Below, in pieces: positions 1 through 5,927 of a stretch of DNA of 7,644 bases (the first letter of the stretch is position 1; each line of letters starts with the position of its first letter). This stretch comes from Anaerolineae bacterium. GTDB taxonomy: Bacteria > Chloroflexota > Anaerolineae > Anaerolineales > Villigracilaceae. Where the stretch lies: NCBI GenBank assembly GCA_003158885.1, contig PMLN01000348.1, forward strand, positions 1 through 7,644. Reading direction: 5' to 3'. The notes beneath the pieces were generated by a model that had not been told where the DNA came from, did no database searches, and saw only the letters and a list, made by a program, of their open reading frames with translations. Position numbers and translations under genes: made by a program.

Positions 1-40
1 CAGTTTAGAGATTTATGCAATGAGCAGTAAAACATTTTGA

Positions 41-126
41 ACACGGATTACGTGGACGGGCACGGATGAACACGGATTTTTTAATGCTTTGTCCGTGCAA
101 TTCCGTGAAATCCGTCCAATCCGTGT
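41..126. repeat. Nested inverted repeat of the CACGGAT/ATCCGTG family
   Basis: Four pairs of arms nest around a common centre: ACACGGATT 41-49 with AATCCGTGT 118-126, GGACGG 54-59 with CCGTCC 112-117, CACGGA 61-66 with TCCGTG 102-107, and CACGGA 71-76 with TCCGTG 92-97. The centre is T-rich (77-91). Related fragments occur at 2671-2692 and 5959-6020, so this is a dispersed intergenic repeat family. No protein is supported here; the antisense reading frame across 5-337 consists mostly of this repeat. Its role is unknown. It lies just upstream of the plus-strand membrane protein gene and could affect that gene's transcript. Confidence 0.75.
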
Positions 127-170
127 ACAGAATCACGGCAAGTCCTAGAGAGCCAAATAATCCTTGATCT

Positions 171-947
171 ATGTTCCAATTTTCCTCAATGTTTGCACAA
201 TTCAATGGCTTGATCTGGTTCGTATTGACTCTCCTGCCGCTGGCGTTTCTCCAGCGGTTTTTGCACCGCGAAATCCAGGCTGTGCTTTTGATCTTGAGCC
301 GCAGCGAACGGTTTACCATTACCGTTTTCTCGATCATCTTCCTGCCCGGGGTGTTGCTGCATGAACTGAGCCACTATTGCATGGCGCTCCTGCTCGGCAT
401 AAAGGCCGCGCGCTTCTCGCTCGTCCCGCAAATGCTTCCCGATGGCCGCTTGCAGTTGGGCTATGTGGAAACGGTGAGAACAGATATTTTCCGCGATTCG
501 TTTGTGGGCGCCGCACCGTTAATCGTTGGCGGAGGCTTGGTTGCTTTTATCGCAATTGTCCCCATGCAACTTCAACCGATGTGGGCTGTCTTAAGCAACG
601 GTCAGTTTGGGTTATTCTGGATCGGGATTACTTTGCTCCCGACCATCAAGGATTTCCCGCTGTGGTTTTATTTGACGTTTGCCGTCAGCAGCACGATGCT
701 GCCATCGCAATCCGACCGCCATACGTGGCTTCCACTGGGGGTGACGATTGTGGTTTTGATTGCGCTGGCGATTTTGGCAGGCGTGGGGCCGTGGATGTTG
801 ACCTACCTCGCCCCGCCATTGAACTCCTTTCTCAGCACAGTGGCCATCATATTTGGATTAAGCGCGGCAGTGCATATCGTTTTGATTTTGCCCGTCAAAC
901 TCATTCATTTCCTGCTTTCGAAATTGACCGGTGTGGATATCCAATAA
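171..947 (+). CDS. Multi-pass membrane protein with HELSH zinc-metalloprotease motif (M50-like)
   Basis: This is a 258-residue hydrophobic protein with about six or seven likely membrane segments. The key signature is HELSH at residues 64-68 inside a hydrophobic stretch (LPGVLLHELSHYCMALLLG), the HExxH zinc site placed as in membrane-embedded M50 (site-2-protease-like) enzymes. A GAAPLIVGG segment (113-121) could correspond to the second conserved loop of that group, and Asp182 in PSQSD (178-182) is a candidate third zinc ligand. There are no PDZ or CBS domains and the protein is short for the family. The ATG at 171 is the earliest possible start because TGA at 165-167 closes the frame just upstream. 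No good ribosome-binding site is visible; ATG at 189 is an alternative. It stands alone on the plus strand and ends before a strong terminator. Proteolytic activity and substrate are inferred only, and a non-catalytic membrane role is possible. Confidence 0.8.
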   Translation: MFQFSSMFAQFNGLIWFVLTLLPLAFLQRFLHREIQAVLLILSRSERFTITVFSIIFLPGVLLHELSHYCMALLLGIKAARFSLVPQMLPDGRLQLGYVETVRTDIFRDSFVGAAPLIVGGGLVAFIAIVPMQLQPMWAVLSNGQFGLFWIGITLLPTIKDFPLWFYLTFAVSSTMLPSQSDRHTWLPLGVTIVVLIALAILAGVGPWMLTYLAPPLNSFLSTVAIIFGLSAAVHIVLILPVKLIHFLLSKLTGVDIQ

Positions 948-950
948 AAC

Positions 951-979
951 GATGCGCCTGTTCATCAAACAGGCGCATC
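951..979. terminator. Bidirectional hairpin terminator between convergent genes
   Basis: GATGCGCCTGTT (951-962) is perfectly complementary to AACAGGCGCATC (968-979) with a 5-base loop. It begins three bases after the TAA of the plus-strand gene. The plus-strand tail is TTCTCT. In the minus direction the stem is followed by GTTTTATT, a better U-tract, so it can also end the minus-strand transcript that contains the SGNH lipoprotein gene. Confidence 0.85.
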
Positions 980-1035
980 TTCTCTGGCTATTATTAATGC
1001 TCACGCTGCCTTCCTCGGCGACATACCTGTTTGAT

Positions 1036-1110
1036 CCTTTCTCCCTTCTCCCTTTTTACTTCTTTCATCCTTCATCCTTCCTACTTCAGCCTTCATCCTT
1101 TCCCTTTTTT
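1036..1110. repeat. Pyrimidine-rich CTTCATCC-type degenerate repeat
   Basis: This stretch is almost purely C and T on the plus strand, with repeated units such as TTCATCCTTC and CAGCCTTCATCCTT. It fills the space between the terminator and the end of the SGNH lipoprotein gene. The 14-base core CAGCCTTCATCCTT (1087-1100) recurs exactly on the minus strand at 6686-6699, inside the Mfd coding sequence. It looks like an expanding or dispersed low-complexity repeat. Translation through it gives only Ser/Phe/Pro-rich peptide, so I do not call a gene. Confidence 0.7.
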
Positions 1111-1113
1111 ATT

Positions 1114-1899
1114 TTATGGGATTCCCCATTGACCGGTGAAGACGACATCCGCCGCGATTTTTTGTAGGGCCTGCGCGGTTTCCTGTGATAAATTGCCTTG
1201 ATAAGATGACCCCAGGGGGCTTTGACGGAAGATGTCGGCGTAAAAGACACATGCCGCCAGGTAGGTTCCTTCTTCAGTTGGATGACTGCCGTCATCCTGC
1301 CAGAGATTGATCTGCGGATATTGATTTCTAACAGCCTGCCATGCGTATCCCACCGGCGCGACCGGCGCGCCCAACGCCTCCGCAGTGATGAGGTATCCGT
1401 TATCAATTTGGGCTTGCATACTTTCGTAATTCGGCATTCTGTTAGCGGGCAAGCCATCGCGGTATGCCCAGGTGATCAGAAAGATCGGTACCGCGCCAAC
1501 TTGTCGAATGTCGCCGACAAGGATGCTAGCCGCCGGGTACATTTCTTGGGTGCGGGATTGTTGAAAAGCTGGGACTTCACTCTGTTCCTGTAGGACAACG
1601 AAGTTCCATTTCCCTGAATTGATTTTTGCAATCGTATCGGACGACTTGACATGATCGGATAGCATCCAGCCGCCTTGTGCTGACATTCCAACAGTGGTCT
1701 GATGCCCACCGGATCGGGCGAGATTAACGAACGTGTTTGGCAGGTCATTGACATACGTGTAACTGTTGCCGATGAACAGCACGCGTATACAGGATTCCGA
1801 TGCCTGCAAATTGGAACAATCCATTGCAGGTGCACAACCCCAGGCACTGAATAACAGAAGGAATAGGATTAGAAGTCGTAATCCAACAATTTTTTTCAT
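1114..1899 (-). CDS. SGNH/GDSL-family hydrolase, predicted lipoprotein
   Basis: The product is 261 residues and probably a secreted, membrane-anchored esterase/acylhydrolase of the SGNH fold. It starts MKK, followed by a hydrophobic stretch and Cys22 (AWGC), which resembles a lipoprotein signal although Trp at -2 is unusual. Block I is FIGNSYTY with nucleophile Ser46. A GGW segment (76-78) and LQEQS (103-107) fit the oxyanion-hole blocks, with Gln replacing the usual Asn. DGSH (203-206) supplies the catalytic Asp and His. I chose ATG at 1899 over the upstream ATG at 1971 because it gives a clean signal sequence, has GGAAG upstream, and overlaps the methyltransferase stop as ATGA, which implies translational coupling. 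The substrate is unknown; acetyl groups on glycans or lipids would be typical. The family assignment is firm and the lipoprotein call is likely. Confidence 0.88.
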   Translation of the reverse strand: MKKIVGLRLLILFLLLFSAWGCAPAMDCSNLQASESCIRVLFIGNSYTYVNDLPNTFVNLARSGGHQTTVGMSAQGGWMLSDHVKSSDTIAKINSGKWNFVVLQEQSEVPAFQQSRTQEMYPAASILVGDIRQVGAVPIFLITWAYRDGLPANRMPNYESMQAQIDNGYLITAEALGAPVAPVGYAWQAVRNQYPQINLWQDDGSHPTEEGTYLAACVFYADIFRQSPLGSSYQGNLSQETAQALQKIAADVVFTGQWGIP

Positions 1900-2624
1900 A
1901 TCTTCTTCCAGCGCGTGATGAGCATCTTCACGCGAACTCGTAACCGGGCATCTGCATTTGCCACTGCCCACTGCGAGCGGACGTTCCTCCAGGTGGTTTC
2001 ATCAATGGTAATGAAGTCTGCCCAATGCTCATCCACATACTCCTTCATTTCATTCGGCGAATCCCAATAATAAAAGAATGGGAAGTATTCCTCCCTCTGG
2101 CGAATGAACCATTTTTGTGTCCCGGCTTTTGTCATGCTTTCGTTCGCGGCCCGGTCATCTTCCAACCCGGTCGGCGAATCGGAAACTCTTCCTGCTTCTA
2201 GAAAATCGCGGCTCGTGGCCACTTCCATCGGCCAATTCCCGGCCAGCGGACGCAGGTCAATCATGATTCCATCCGGCGCAAGCACCCGGTGTATTTCATT
2301 CAGGGCATGAACCATGCCCTCATGTGCAATTCATCAGAAGGACCAGGCGAGAATGGCAATATCGAATTTTTCTTTTATAAATGGAATGCAAACCGAGTCG
2401 GCGCGGACGAATGAAACCGGTGCATCTGCTGGACGCTCGATCGTTGCCACGCGCAGATCGTCGGCGTTGAGATCAATCCCCACCATGTCATGCGTGGACT
2501 TTGCATATAACCATGTTAATCTCCCATCGCCGCAGCCGATTTCAAGCACGCGCTTGCCCGTGAAGTCTGCATATTGATGCAGGTATTTTGTTTCCGTTCG
2601 CTCAGGGTCTTTTTGGAGAGTCAT
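1896..2624 (-). CDS. Class I SAM-dependent methyltransferase with tandem in-frame TGA codons, candidate selenoprotein
   Basis: Read through both TGAs, the product is 242 residues. ATG at 2624 has GGAGA a few bases upstream. The Rossmann-type SAM site is clear: VLEIGCGDGR (26-35), acidic Asp51 in GIDL, Asp76 in RADS, then FDIAILAWSF (87-96). Two TGA codons follow (2336-2331, residues 97-98). The same frame then continues with IAHEGMVHALNEIHRVLAPDG, the normal continuation of this fold, and a 139-residue tail from the next ATG to a real TGA at 1896. There is no frameshift. From memory, related methyltransferases have Cys-Cys at this point. A hairpin like a bacterial SECIS follows the TGAs, which favours selenocysteine at one or both positions. 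Alternatives are a recent pseudogene, with the two halves read as separate proteins of 96 and 139 residues, or consensus errors. The methyl acceptor is unknown; a Sec/Cys pair beside the active site would suit a thiophilic metal, metalloid or redox-linked substrate, but that is inference. The SGNH lipoprotein gene follows with an ATGA overlap. Confidence 0.8.
2302..2320 (-). promoter_or_regulatory. Putative bacterial SECIS hairpin after tandem UGA
   Basis: On the mRNA (minus strand) AGGGCAUG (2320-2313) pairs perfectly with CAUGCCCU (2309-2302) around a GUU loop; if the top G-C opens, the loop reads GGUUC. The stem starts 10 bases after the second UGA and 13 after the first, and the loop GGU lies 17 bases after the second UGA. 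This closely resembles the E. coli fdhF element, where a GGU-containing apical loop sits about 18 bases after UGA and is bound by SelB. No bulged U is seen in the upper stem, which is a weakness. Part of the pairing is forced by the peptide Gly-Met-Val-His-Ala, but the outer A-G/C-U pairs and the codon choice are not. Confidence 0.62.
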
Positions 2625-2670
2625 TGGTATTCTCCGTTGATCGTTAGGGCTGTTTCGTAAAAGCTTTTGG

Positions 2671-2692
2671 GGCACGGACAACACGGATTATA
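2671..2692. repeat. Fragment of CACGGA/ACACGGATT repeat
   Basis: GGCACGGACAACACGGATTA is one arm of the dyad repeat seen complete at 41-126 (there CACGGA and ACACGGATT units alternate). Here the complementary arm is missing. It lies between the methyltransferase start and the MITE-like palindrome, which may have inserted into or beside it. Confidence 0.55.
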
Positions 2693-2695
2693 CCC

Positions 2696-2795
2696 AGTTA
2701 AGTAACTGATGTTACGCACCGTCCCGAAGGTTTGGGCAAAAAACCCAGCTTGAATAACGGCAATCTTCGGGACGTTTTGCGTAAGGTGAGTTAAG
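2696..2795. mobile_element. MITE-like palindromic element with possible 7-bp target duplication
   Basis: TTACGCA (2712-2718) pairs with TGCGTAA (2778-2784) and GTCCCGAAG (2721-2729) with CTTCGGGAC (2765-2773), with a further small GGG/CCC stem inside. AGTTAAG is present as a direct repeat at both edges (2696-2702 and 2789-2795), as expected of a target-site duplication. There is no room for a transposase, so it would move in trans. It lies between the stop of the glycosyltransferase gene (2806) and the methyltransferase gene, both read on the minus strand, where its hairpin may reduce read-through. It could instead be a non-mobile palindromic repeat. Confidence 0.55.
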
Positions 2796-2805
2796 GAGTA
2801 TTTTC

Positions 2806-4341
2806 CTATGGGCAGGTCACCGATTTATTTGGAGTGTAGATATTGATCGGCCTCGAGTGCCTTCCGGTGAGCGGGAAGAAGGCGTCCCCCTCATAAGGAA
2901 TGGAACCGGTGTAGGTATAGTAGGTTTCCAGCCCCGGAAGGGCATACCAATCGTCGTCAACGATGATGGCGGAAAACTCCTGGTGACAAATGGCAGAACT
3001 GAGCCCGTTCGTCAGCGCATCTTTTCCATCGCTTTGCGCCTCTCCACGCAGGACATCCCACACGGCAGAATAATGTGCGAAAGGTTGTTTGTTCGCCAGT
3101 GTGGAAAGGTAAGTGTGATTCGGGATATACACCTCGCCATTGATACGGGAAATATATTGCACCAGATTGTTTCCGGCATTAATATCGGCCTGCGAGGGGA
3201 TTTGAGTCAGTGGGTTATAACTTAAGATAATGAATTGAAAGAGAATGGCGATATATAGCAGATTCTTGTAGAGCGCTTTGGGTTTCAAGGTGAGCAGATT
3301 GTGGATGCCGAGTCCGAAAAGAATGGCAAGCATGGAATACAGCGGAAACAGAACATTTTCCGCACCGCCGACTTTGACGCGCGTCAAAATCGAACCGACG
3401 AGGCAGCCCGCCAGCAGGCTGGCCCAGAAGAAAAAGCTCCGGCAGTCATCGAAAAACAAGTTACCGAGGAAGAAAAGAGAAACTAGTAATGCGATCCCCA
3501 ACGGCGCGATCAGGTCGCGGTTCCAGAAGACCCAAATATCCGAAATGATCCAATCAGTCTGCTGGTTGAGCAGGGTGAAAACATAGTAGACATACCAGCC
3601 GCCGCTTTGGATATTGAACCATAACGTCACGCCGCCAGTGATAAGGGCGGCGGTCCCGGAGAATAGGAGGCCGCGTTTCCAGTCGGTCAGGAAAAGATAA
3701 ATGGCAAGAGGCAGGCAGATGATCAACGCGGTTTGTTTCGTCAGGACGGCCAGCGCCGCAAAAATTCCTGCGAAGGCCGCTGAGGAAGGTTGGGTCGCAC
3801 GCGCAAAGTAAAACGCCAGGAGCAGGAAAGCCAGGAAGAGCGAGTCGACACGTGCCAAATCCATCCATGCGCCCGTCACATGGAACATCCCGAAAAATAG
3901 GGAGGCTGCAATGAATGCCGGGAATTCTTCCTGCGCCTCGCGGCGGACAATGGCAAAAATGGCCGCGCCGGATATGCACGAGGCGGCCAAGGATACCAGC
4001 CGCAGCGGGAAGAAGCTGAAGCCGGTAATTTTTGCGACCAGCGCAGAGAGATAAAAGTAGAGCGGGGGGTACAGAAAGGGCGTGAAGTTTACGCCCGGCG
4101 CGGTATAAATGCTTTGGCCGTTCAGGATGCGGCGGACGATTTCGGTCATGCCGCCTTCAATCCACTCGAGGTCGAAGGGGTAGGAGATGCGGTTGAGCAC
4201 GACCCAGAGGTAGGTGATGGCGGAGAACGCGCCAATGATGATCACGGCCATGCGCAGGAGGCGCTCGCCGGTAAAGTCTTTCAGTTTGGGCAGGCGGTTT
4301 AGCAGAGACATATGGATGCCATTGGGAGGCTTGAATGCCAA
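2806..4341 (-). CDS. Multi-pass membrane glycosyltransferase, GT-C / family 39-like
   Basis: The product is 511 residues with about ten hydrophobic segments between residues 30 and 385 and a hydrophilic C-terminal domain of about 120 residues. The architecture and the acidic motif in the first extracytoplasmic loop (DLEWIEGG, 57-64), followed by FTPFLYPPLYFY (86-97), are typical of GT-C enzymes of the PMT/ArnT/family-39 type. These transfer a sugar from a polyprenyl-phosphate donor on the outer face of the membrane. Asp161 and Asp166 (WMDLARVDSLF) match another conserved acidic segment. The TTG at 4341 has AGAGG seven bases upstream and starts 9 bases after the stop of the small upstream ORF; ATG at 4311 is an alternative without a clear ribosome site. 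Acceptor and sugar cannot be read from sequence. Downstream, the MITE-like palindrome separates it from the methyltransferase gene. Confidence 0.85.
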   Translation of the reverse strand: MAFKPPNGIHMSLLNRLPKLKDFTGERLLRMAVIIIGAFSAITYLWVVLNRISYPFDLEWIEGGMTEIVRRILNGQSIYTAPGVNFTPFLYPPLYFYLSALVAKITGFSFFPLRLVSLAASCISGAAIFAIVRREAQEEFPAFIAASLFFGMFHVTGAWMDLARVDSLFLAFLLLAFYFARATQPSSAAFAGIFAALAVLTKQTALIICLPLAIYLFLTDWKRGLLFSGTAALITGGVTLWFNIQSGGWYVYYVFTLLNQQTDWIISDIWVFWNRDLIAPLGIALLVSLFFLGNLFFDDCRSFFFWASLLAGCLVGSILTRVKVGGAENVLFPLYSMLAILFGLGIHNLLTLKPKALYKNLLYIAILFQFIILSYNPLTQIPSQADINAGNNLVQYISRINGEVYIPNHTYLSTLANKQPFAHYSAVWDVLRGEAQSDGKDALTNGLSSAICHQEFSAIIVDDDWYALPGLETYYTYTGSIPYEGDAFFPLTGRHSRPINIYTPNKSVTCP

Positions 4342-4350
4342 GTATAGCCT

Positions 4351-4482
4351 CTAAGCTCTTTTCAGGACGATCTCAATCTGTCTCATTTGCTCCGGCGTCA
4401 GTGGGCCGAATTCCATTGCTCCTGCGTTCTCCTGGATCATCCATCTCTTTTTTCCTTTTGTCTTATTTTGAGGGGATGCCAT
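4351..4482 (-). CDS. Small protein of unknown function (43 residues, possibly 68)
   Basis: The shorter form begins MASPQNKTKG and ends with a charged helix-like segment, LTPEQMRQIEIVLKRA. It is preceded by GAGAA at a usable distance. A longer form starting at ATG 4557 would add 25 residues, but those are encoded across a repeat-like stretch (about 4503-4530, with ATTCGTGAAG and GTGAATTCGCG) and have no ribosome site, so I prefer the shorter start. The stop lies 9 bases before the TTG start of the glycosyltransferase gene, so the two may be co-transcribed and coupled. I do not recognise the protein. It has no membrane segment and no Cys motifs, and may not be expressed. Confidence 0.45.
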   Translation of the reverse strand: MASPQNKTKGKKRWMIQENAGAMEFGPLTPEQMRQIEIVLKRA

Positions 4483-4616
4483 GGTTTTCTCGAAGTCTTT
4501 TAAATTCGTGAAGATTAGCGTGAATTCGCGGATGATTTTTGACTTTGAGAAGGCCATAAGGGGAGGCCGTATGGCGGCTTGATATACTCAACACGGGCAT
4601 AGATTGCGTTTTTGCT

Positions 4617-4828
4617 CAACAGGATTCAGCGGGCTGAAAGCCCTGCCTCAGTTCGTAAAAGTCGGATAAATCCGACTCTTTGCGCCAGCCCGAAGGGCTT
4701 CCACGTACTGAGCAGGCGGCTTCGCGGAGCACCCTGTGGGTTAGCCCCGCGGAACAGGTCGCAGAAAACCGCAGTTTGTGCCCACTTGCCGGTCTCCTGA
4801 TTTTAAGAGCCTTGCTCTTCTCCTGTTG
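4617..4828. repeat. 212-bp hairpin-rich element with terminal inverted repeats
   Basis: The ends are CAACAGGA (4617-4624) and TCCTGTTG (4821-4828), and the similarity continues inward imperfectly (AGC..GGCT on both sides). Inside lie short perfect hairpins: GGGCT/AGCCC (4631-4643), AGTCGGAT/ATCCGACT (4660-4677), AGCCC/GGGCT (4687-4699), CGCGG/CCGCG (4723-4727/4747-4751) enclosing ACCC/GGGT (4731-4741), and AAGAGC/GCTCTT (4805-4819). No convincing ORF is present. It occupies most of the gap between the small ORF and the DegV-family gene and looks like a non-autonomous repeat or a structured RNA region. Confidence 0.5.
4657..4677 (-). terminator. Possible rho-independent terminator downstream of the DegV-family gene
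   Basis: On the minus strand AGTCGGAT pairs with ATCCGACT across a two-base TT loop and is followed by TTT, so the tail reads CTTTTAC. It lies about 167 bases after the DegV-family stop codon. The U-tract is short and the hairpin is part of a larger hairpin-rich repeat, so termination is only plausible. Confidence 0.4.
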
Positions 4829-4843
4829 GATTTTGCGAGAGGG

Positions 4844-5698
4844 CTACATATCCGTCATGTAGGCCAGGGCAACGGTGCCAGGACCGGCGTGAACTCCAAC
4901 CACAGGGCTAACGCTCGTAAGAATACTTTCAATCGCACCGAACTCGGCGCTGGCGCGATTCAGTAAATCGTTGGCTTCCTGTTCCGCATTGGCGTGCAGG
5001 GTGGATAAGCGGATTTTGGATTTGCCTTTTACCTGTTCGCCGACCAATTCCATGACGCGGTCGAGAGCTTTGCTTTTTGTGCGCACGCGGTCGCGCGCTT
5101 CGATACGCCCATCTTTTAATTCCAGGATCGGTTTGAGATTCAAGGCCGAGCCGATGAAGCGCGCCGCGCCGCCGATGCGCCCTCCGCGGTGCAGGAATTC
5201 AAGCGTTTCCACCACGAAATAAACTCCGACATGCTGGCAGGCTTCATCTGCCACCGCAATGCAATCTTTTATGCCGGCGCCTGCTTCGGCGGCGCGCGCG
5301 GCGGCTAAGACGGGAAAGCCCATCGCCATGGCGGTGGCGTTACTATCCAGGATATGTACTTTTTCCCCGGAAGTTCCAAGAGCCTCACGCGCCTGGAGCG
5401 CCGATTGCAGCGTGCCTGAAAGCTTGGCAGAGATGAACATGCCCAGCACCTCGAAGCCCTGGTCAATCAGTTCTTGAAAGGCGTTTTGCATGTCACCGAC
5501 CGTGGGCTGTGAAGTGGTCGGCAGGGTTTTGGCGGTCTTCAGCCGCGCGTAAACTTCGGCGGGCTGGATATCCACACCATCCCGATAGGTCTTTTCCTCC
5601 CAGATCAGGACGAGGGGCACAACGCTTATATGATGAGCTTTGACGAGTTCATTGGGGATATAGGCAGTGCTGTCCGTTACGACCGCAATCTTTGACAT
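4844..5698 (-). CDS. DegV family protein (fatty-acid-binding)
   Basis: The product is 284 residues, the normal length for this family. The order of conserved segments is complete: VVTDSTAYIP (6-15), LPTTSQPT (59-66), FISAKLSGTLQSA (88-100), ETLEFLHRGGRIGG (164-177) and VGVHAGPGTVA (267-277). DegV proteins bind a single fatty acid in a buried tunnel; the related FakB proteins present fatty acids to the kinase FakA for phosphorylation and entry into phospholipid synthesis. Ser and Thr in TSQPT and SGT and the HAGPG segment line the ligand head-group site in known structures. GGAGG lies four bases before the ATG at 5698, a strong site. The gene stands alone, separated from Mfd by 531 bases and from downstream genes by a repeat. 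No FakA-like gene is in view. The family call is secure; the particular lipid is not known. Confidence 0.95.
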   Translation of the reverse strand: MSKIAVVTDSTAYIPNELVKAHHISVVPLVLIWEEKTYRDGVDIQPAEVYARLKTAKTLPTTSQPTVGDMQNAFQELIDQGFEVLGMFISAKLSGTLQSALQAREALGTSGEKVHILDSNATAMAMGFPVLAAARAAEAGAGIKDCIAVADEACQHVGVYFVVETLEFLHRGGRIGGAARFIGSALNLKPILELKDGRIEARDRVRTKSKALDRVMELVGEQVKGKSKIRLSTLHANAEQEANDLLNRASAEFGAIESILTSVSPVVGVHAGPGTVALAYMTDM

Positions 5699-5787
5699 CT
5701 TTCCTCCGGTACGTTTTGGTTTTCTTGCATGTCAGTATTTTAACCCATCCGCTCGGTCTGAGTTCCGCAGAAGGGATACGTTTCTTG

Positions 5788-5809
5788 GGATTCTAAAAGG
5801 ATTCTAAAA
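5788..5809. repeat. Tandem 11-bp direct repeat
   Basis: GGATTCTAAAA occurs twice back to back (5788-5798 and 5799-5809), about 90 bases upstream of the DegV-family start. It could be slippage or paired binding sites; nothing further can be said from the sequence. Confidence 0.6.
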
Positions 5810-5927
5810 ATTCAACACAGAGAACACAGAGTCCACAGAGAAAATAAAGAAGAAAACTCTGTGTTCTTCGCGAAGCACGCAAAGCGCCGTGCGCGGCAGA
5901 ACCGCATTTAACCGTGGTTGAATTTTT
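5806..5927. repeat. Palindromic repeat element (ACACAGAG type)
   Basis: The outer arms AAAAATTCAAC (5806-5816) and GTTGAATTTTT (5917-5927) are perfect 11-bp inverted repeats. Inside them AGAACACAGAGT (5821-5832) pairs with ACTCTGTGTTCT (5856-5867). No ORF is supported. The structure is that of a non-coding, possibly mobile, repeat in the 5699-6229 gap upstream of the DegV-family gene. Confidence 0.6.

Noticed and set aside
41..126. CRISPR-like array
   Set aside because: The units alternate in orientation as inverted repeats, spacing is irregular and there are no regular spacers or cas genes.
377..997. Long overlapping plus-strand reading frame
   Set aside because: It lies over the HELSH membrane protein in another frame, has irregular composition and no recognisable motif; it is a shadow.
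931..1167. Small plus-strand ORF across the terminator and the C/T-rich repeat
   Set aside because: Its sequence is just translated hairpin and pyrimidine repeat (Ser/Phe/Pro-rich) and it runs into the SGNH gene antisense.
1899..1971. Upstream ATG at 1971 as the start of the SGNH lipoprotein
   Set aside because: The extra 24 residues are hydrophilic, lie inside the methyltransferase gene and would bury the signal sequence; the start at 1899 has a ribosome site and the ATGA overlap.
2313..2336. Frameshift between the two halves of the methyltransferase
   Set aside because: Both halves are in the same reading frame; only the two TGA codons separate them.
1896..2336. Genome-wide reassignment of TGA to a sense codon
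   Set aside because: Mfd ends at a TGA where the protein family normally ends, and the methyltransferase itself ends at TGA overlapping the next start, so TGA still acts as a stop.
3554..3979. 141-codon minus-strand frame inside the glycosyltransferase gene
   Set aside because: It is an alternate frame of a clearly coding membrane protein, with no ribosome site or known motif.
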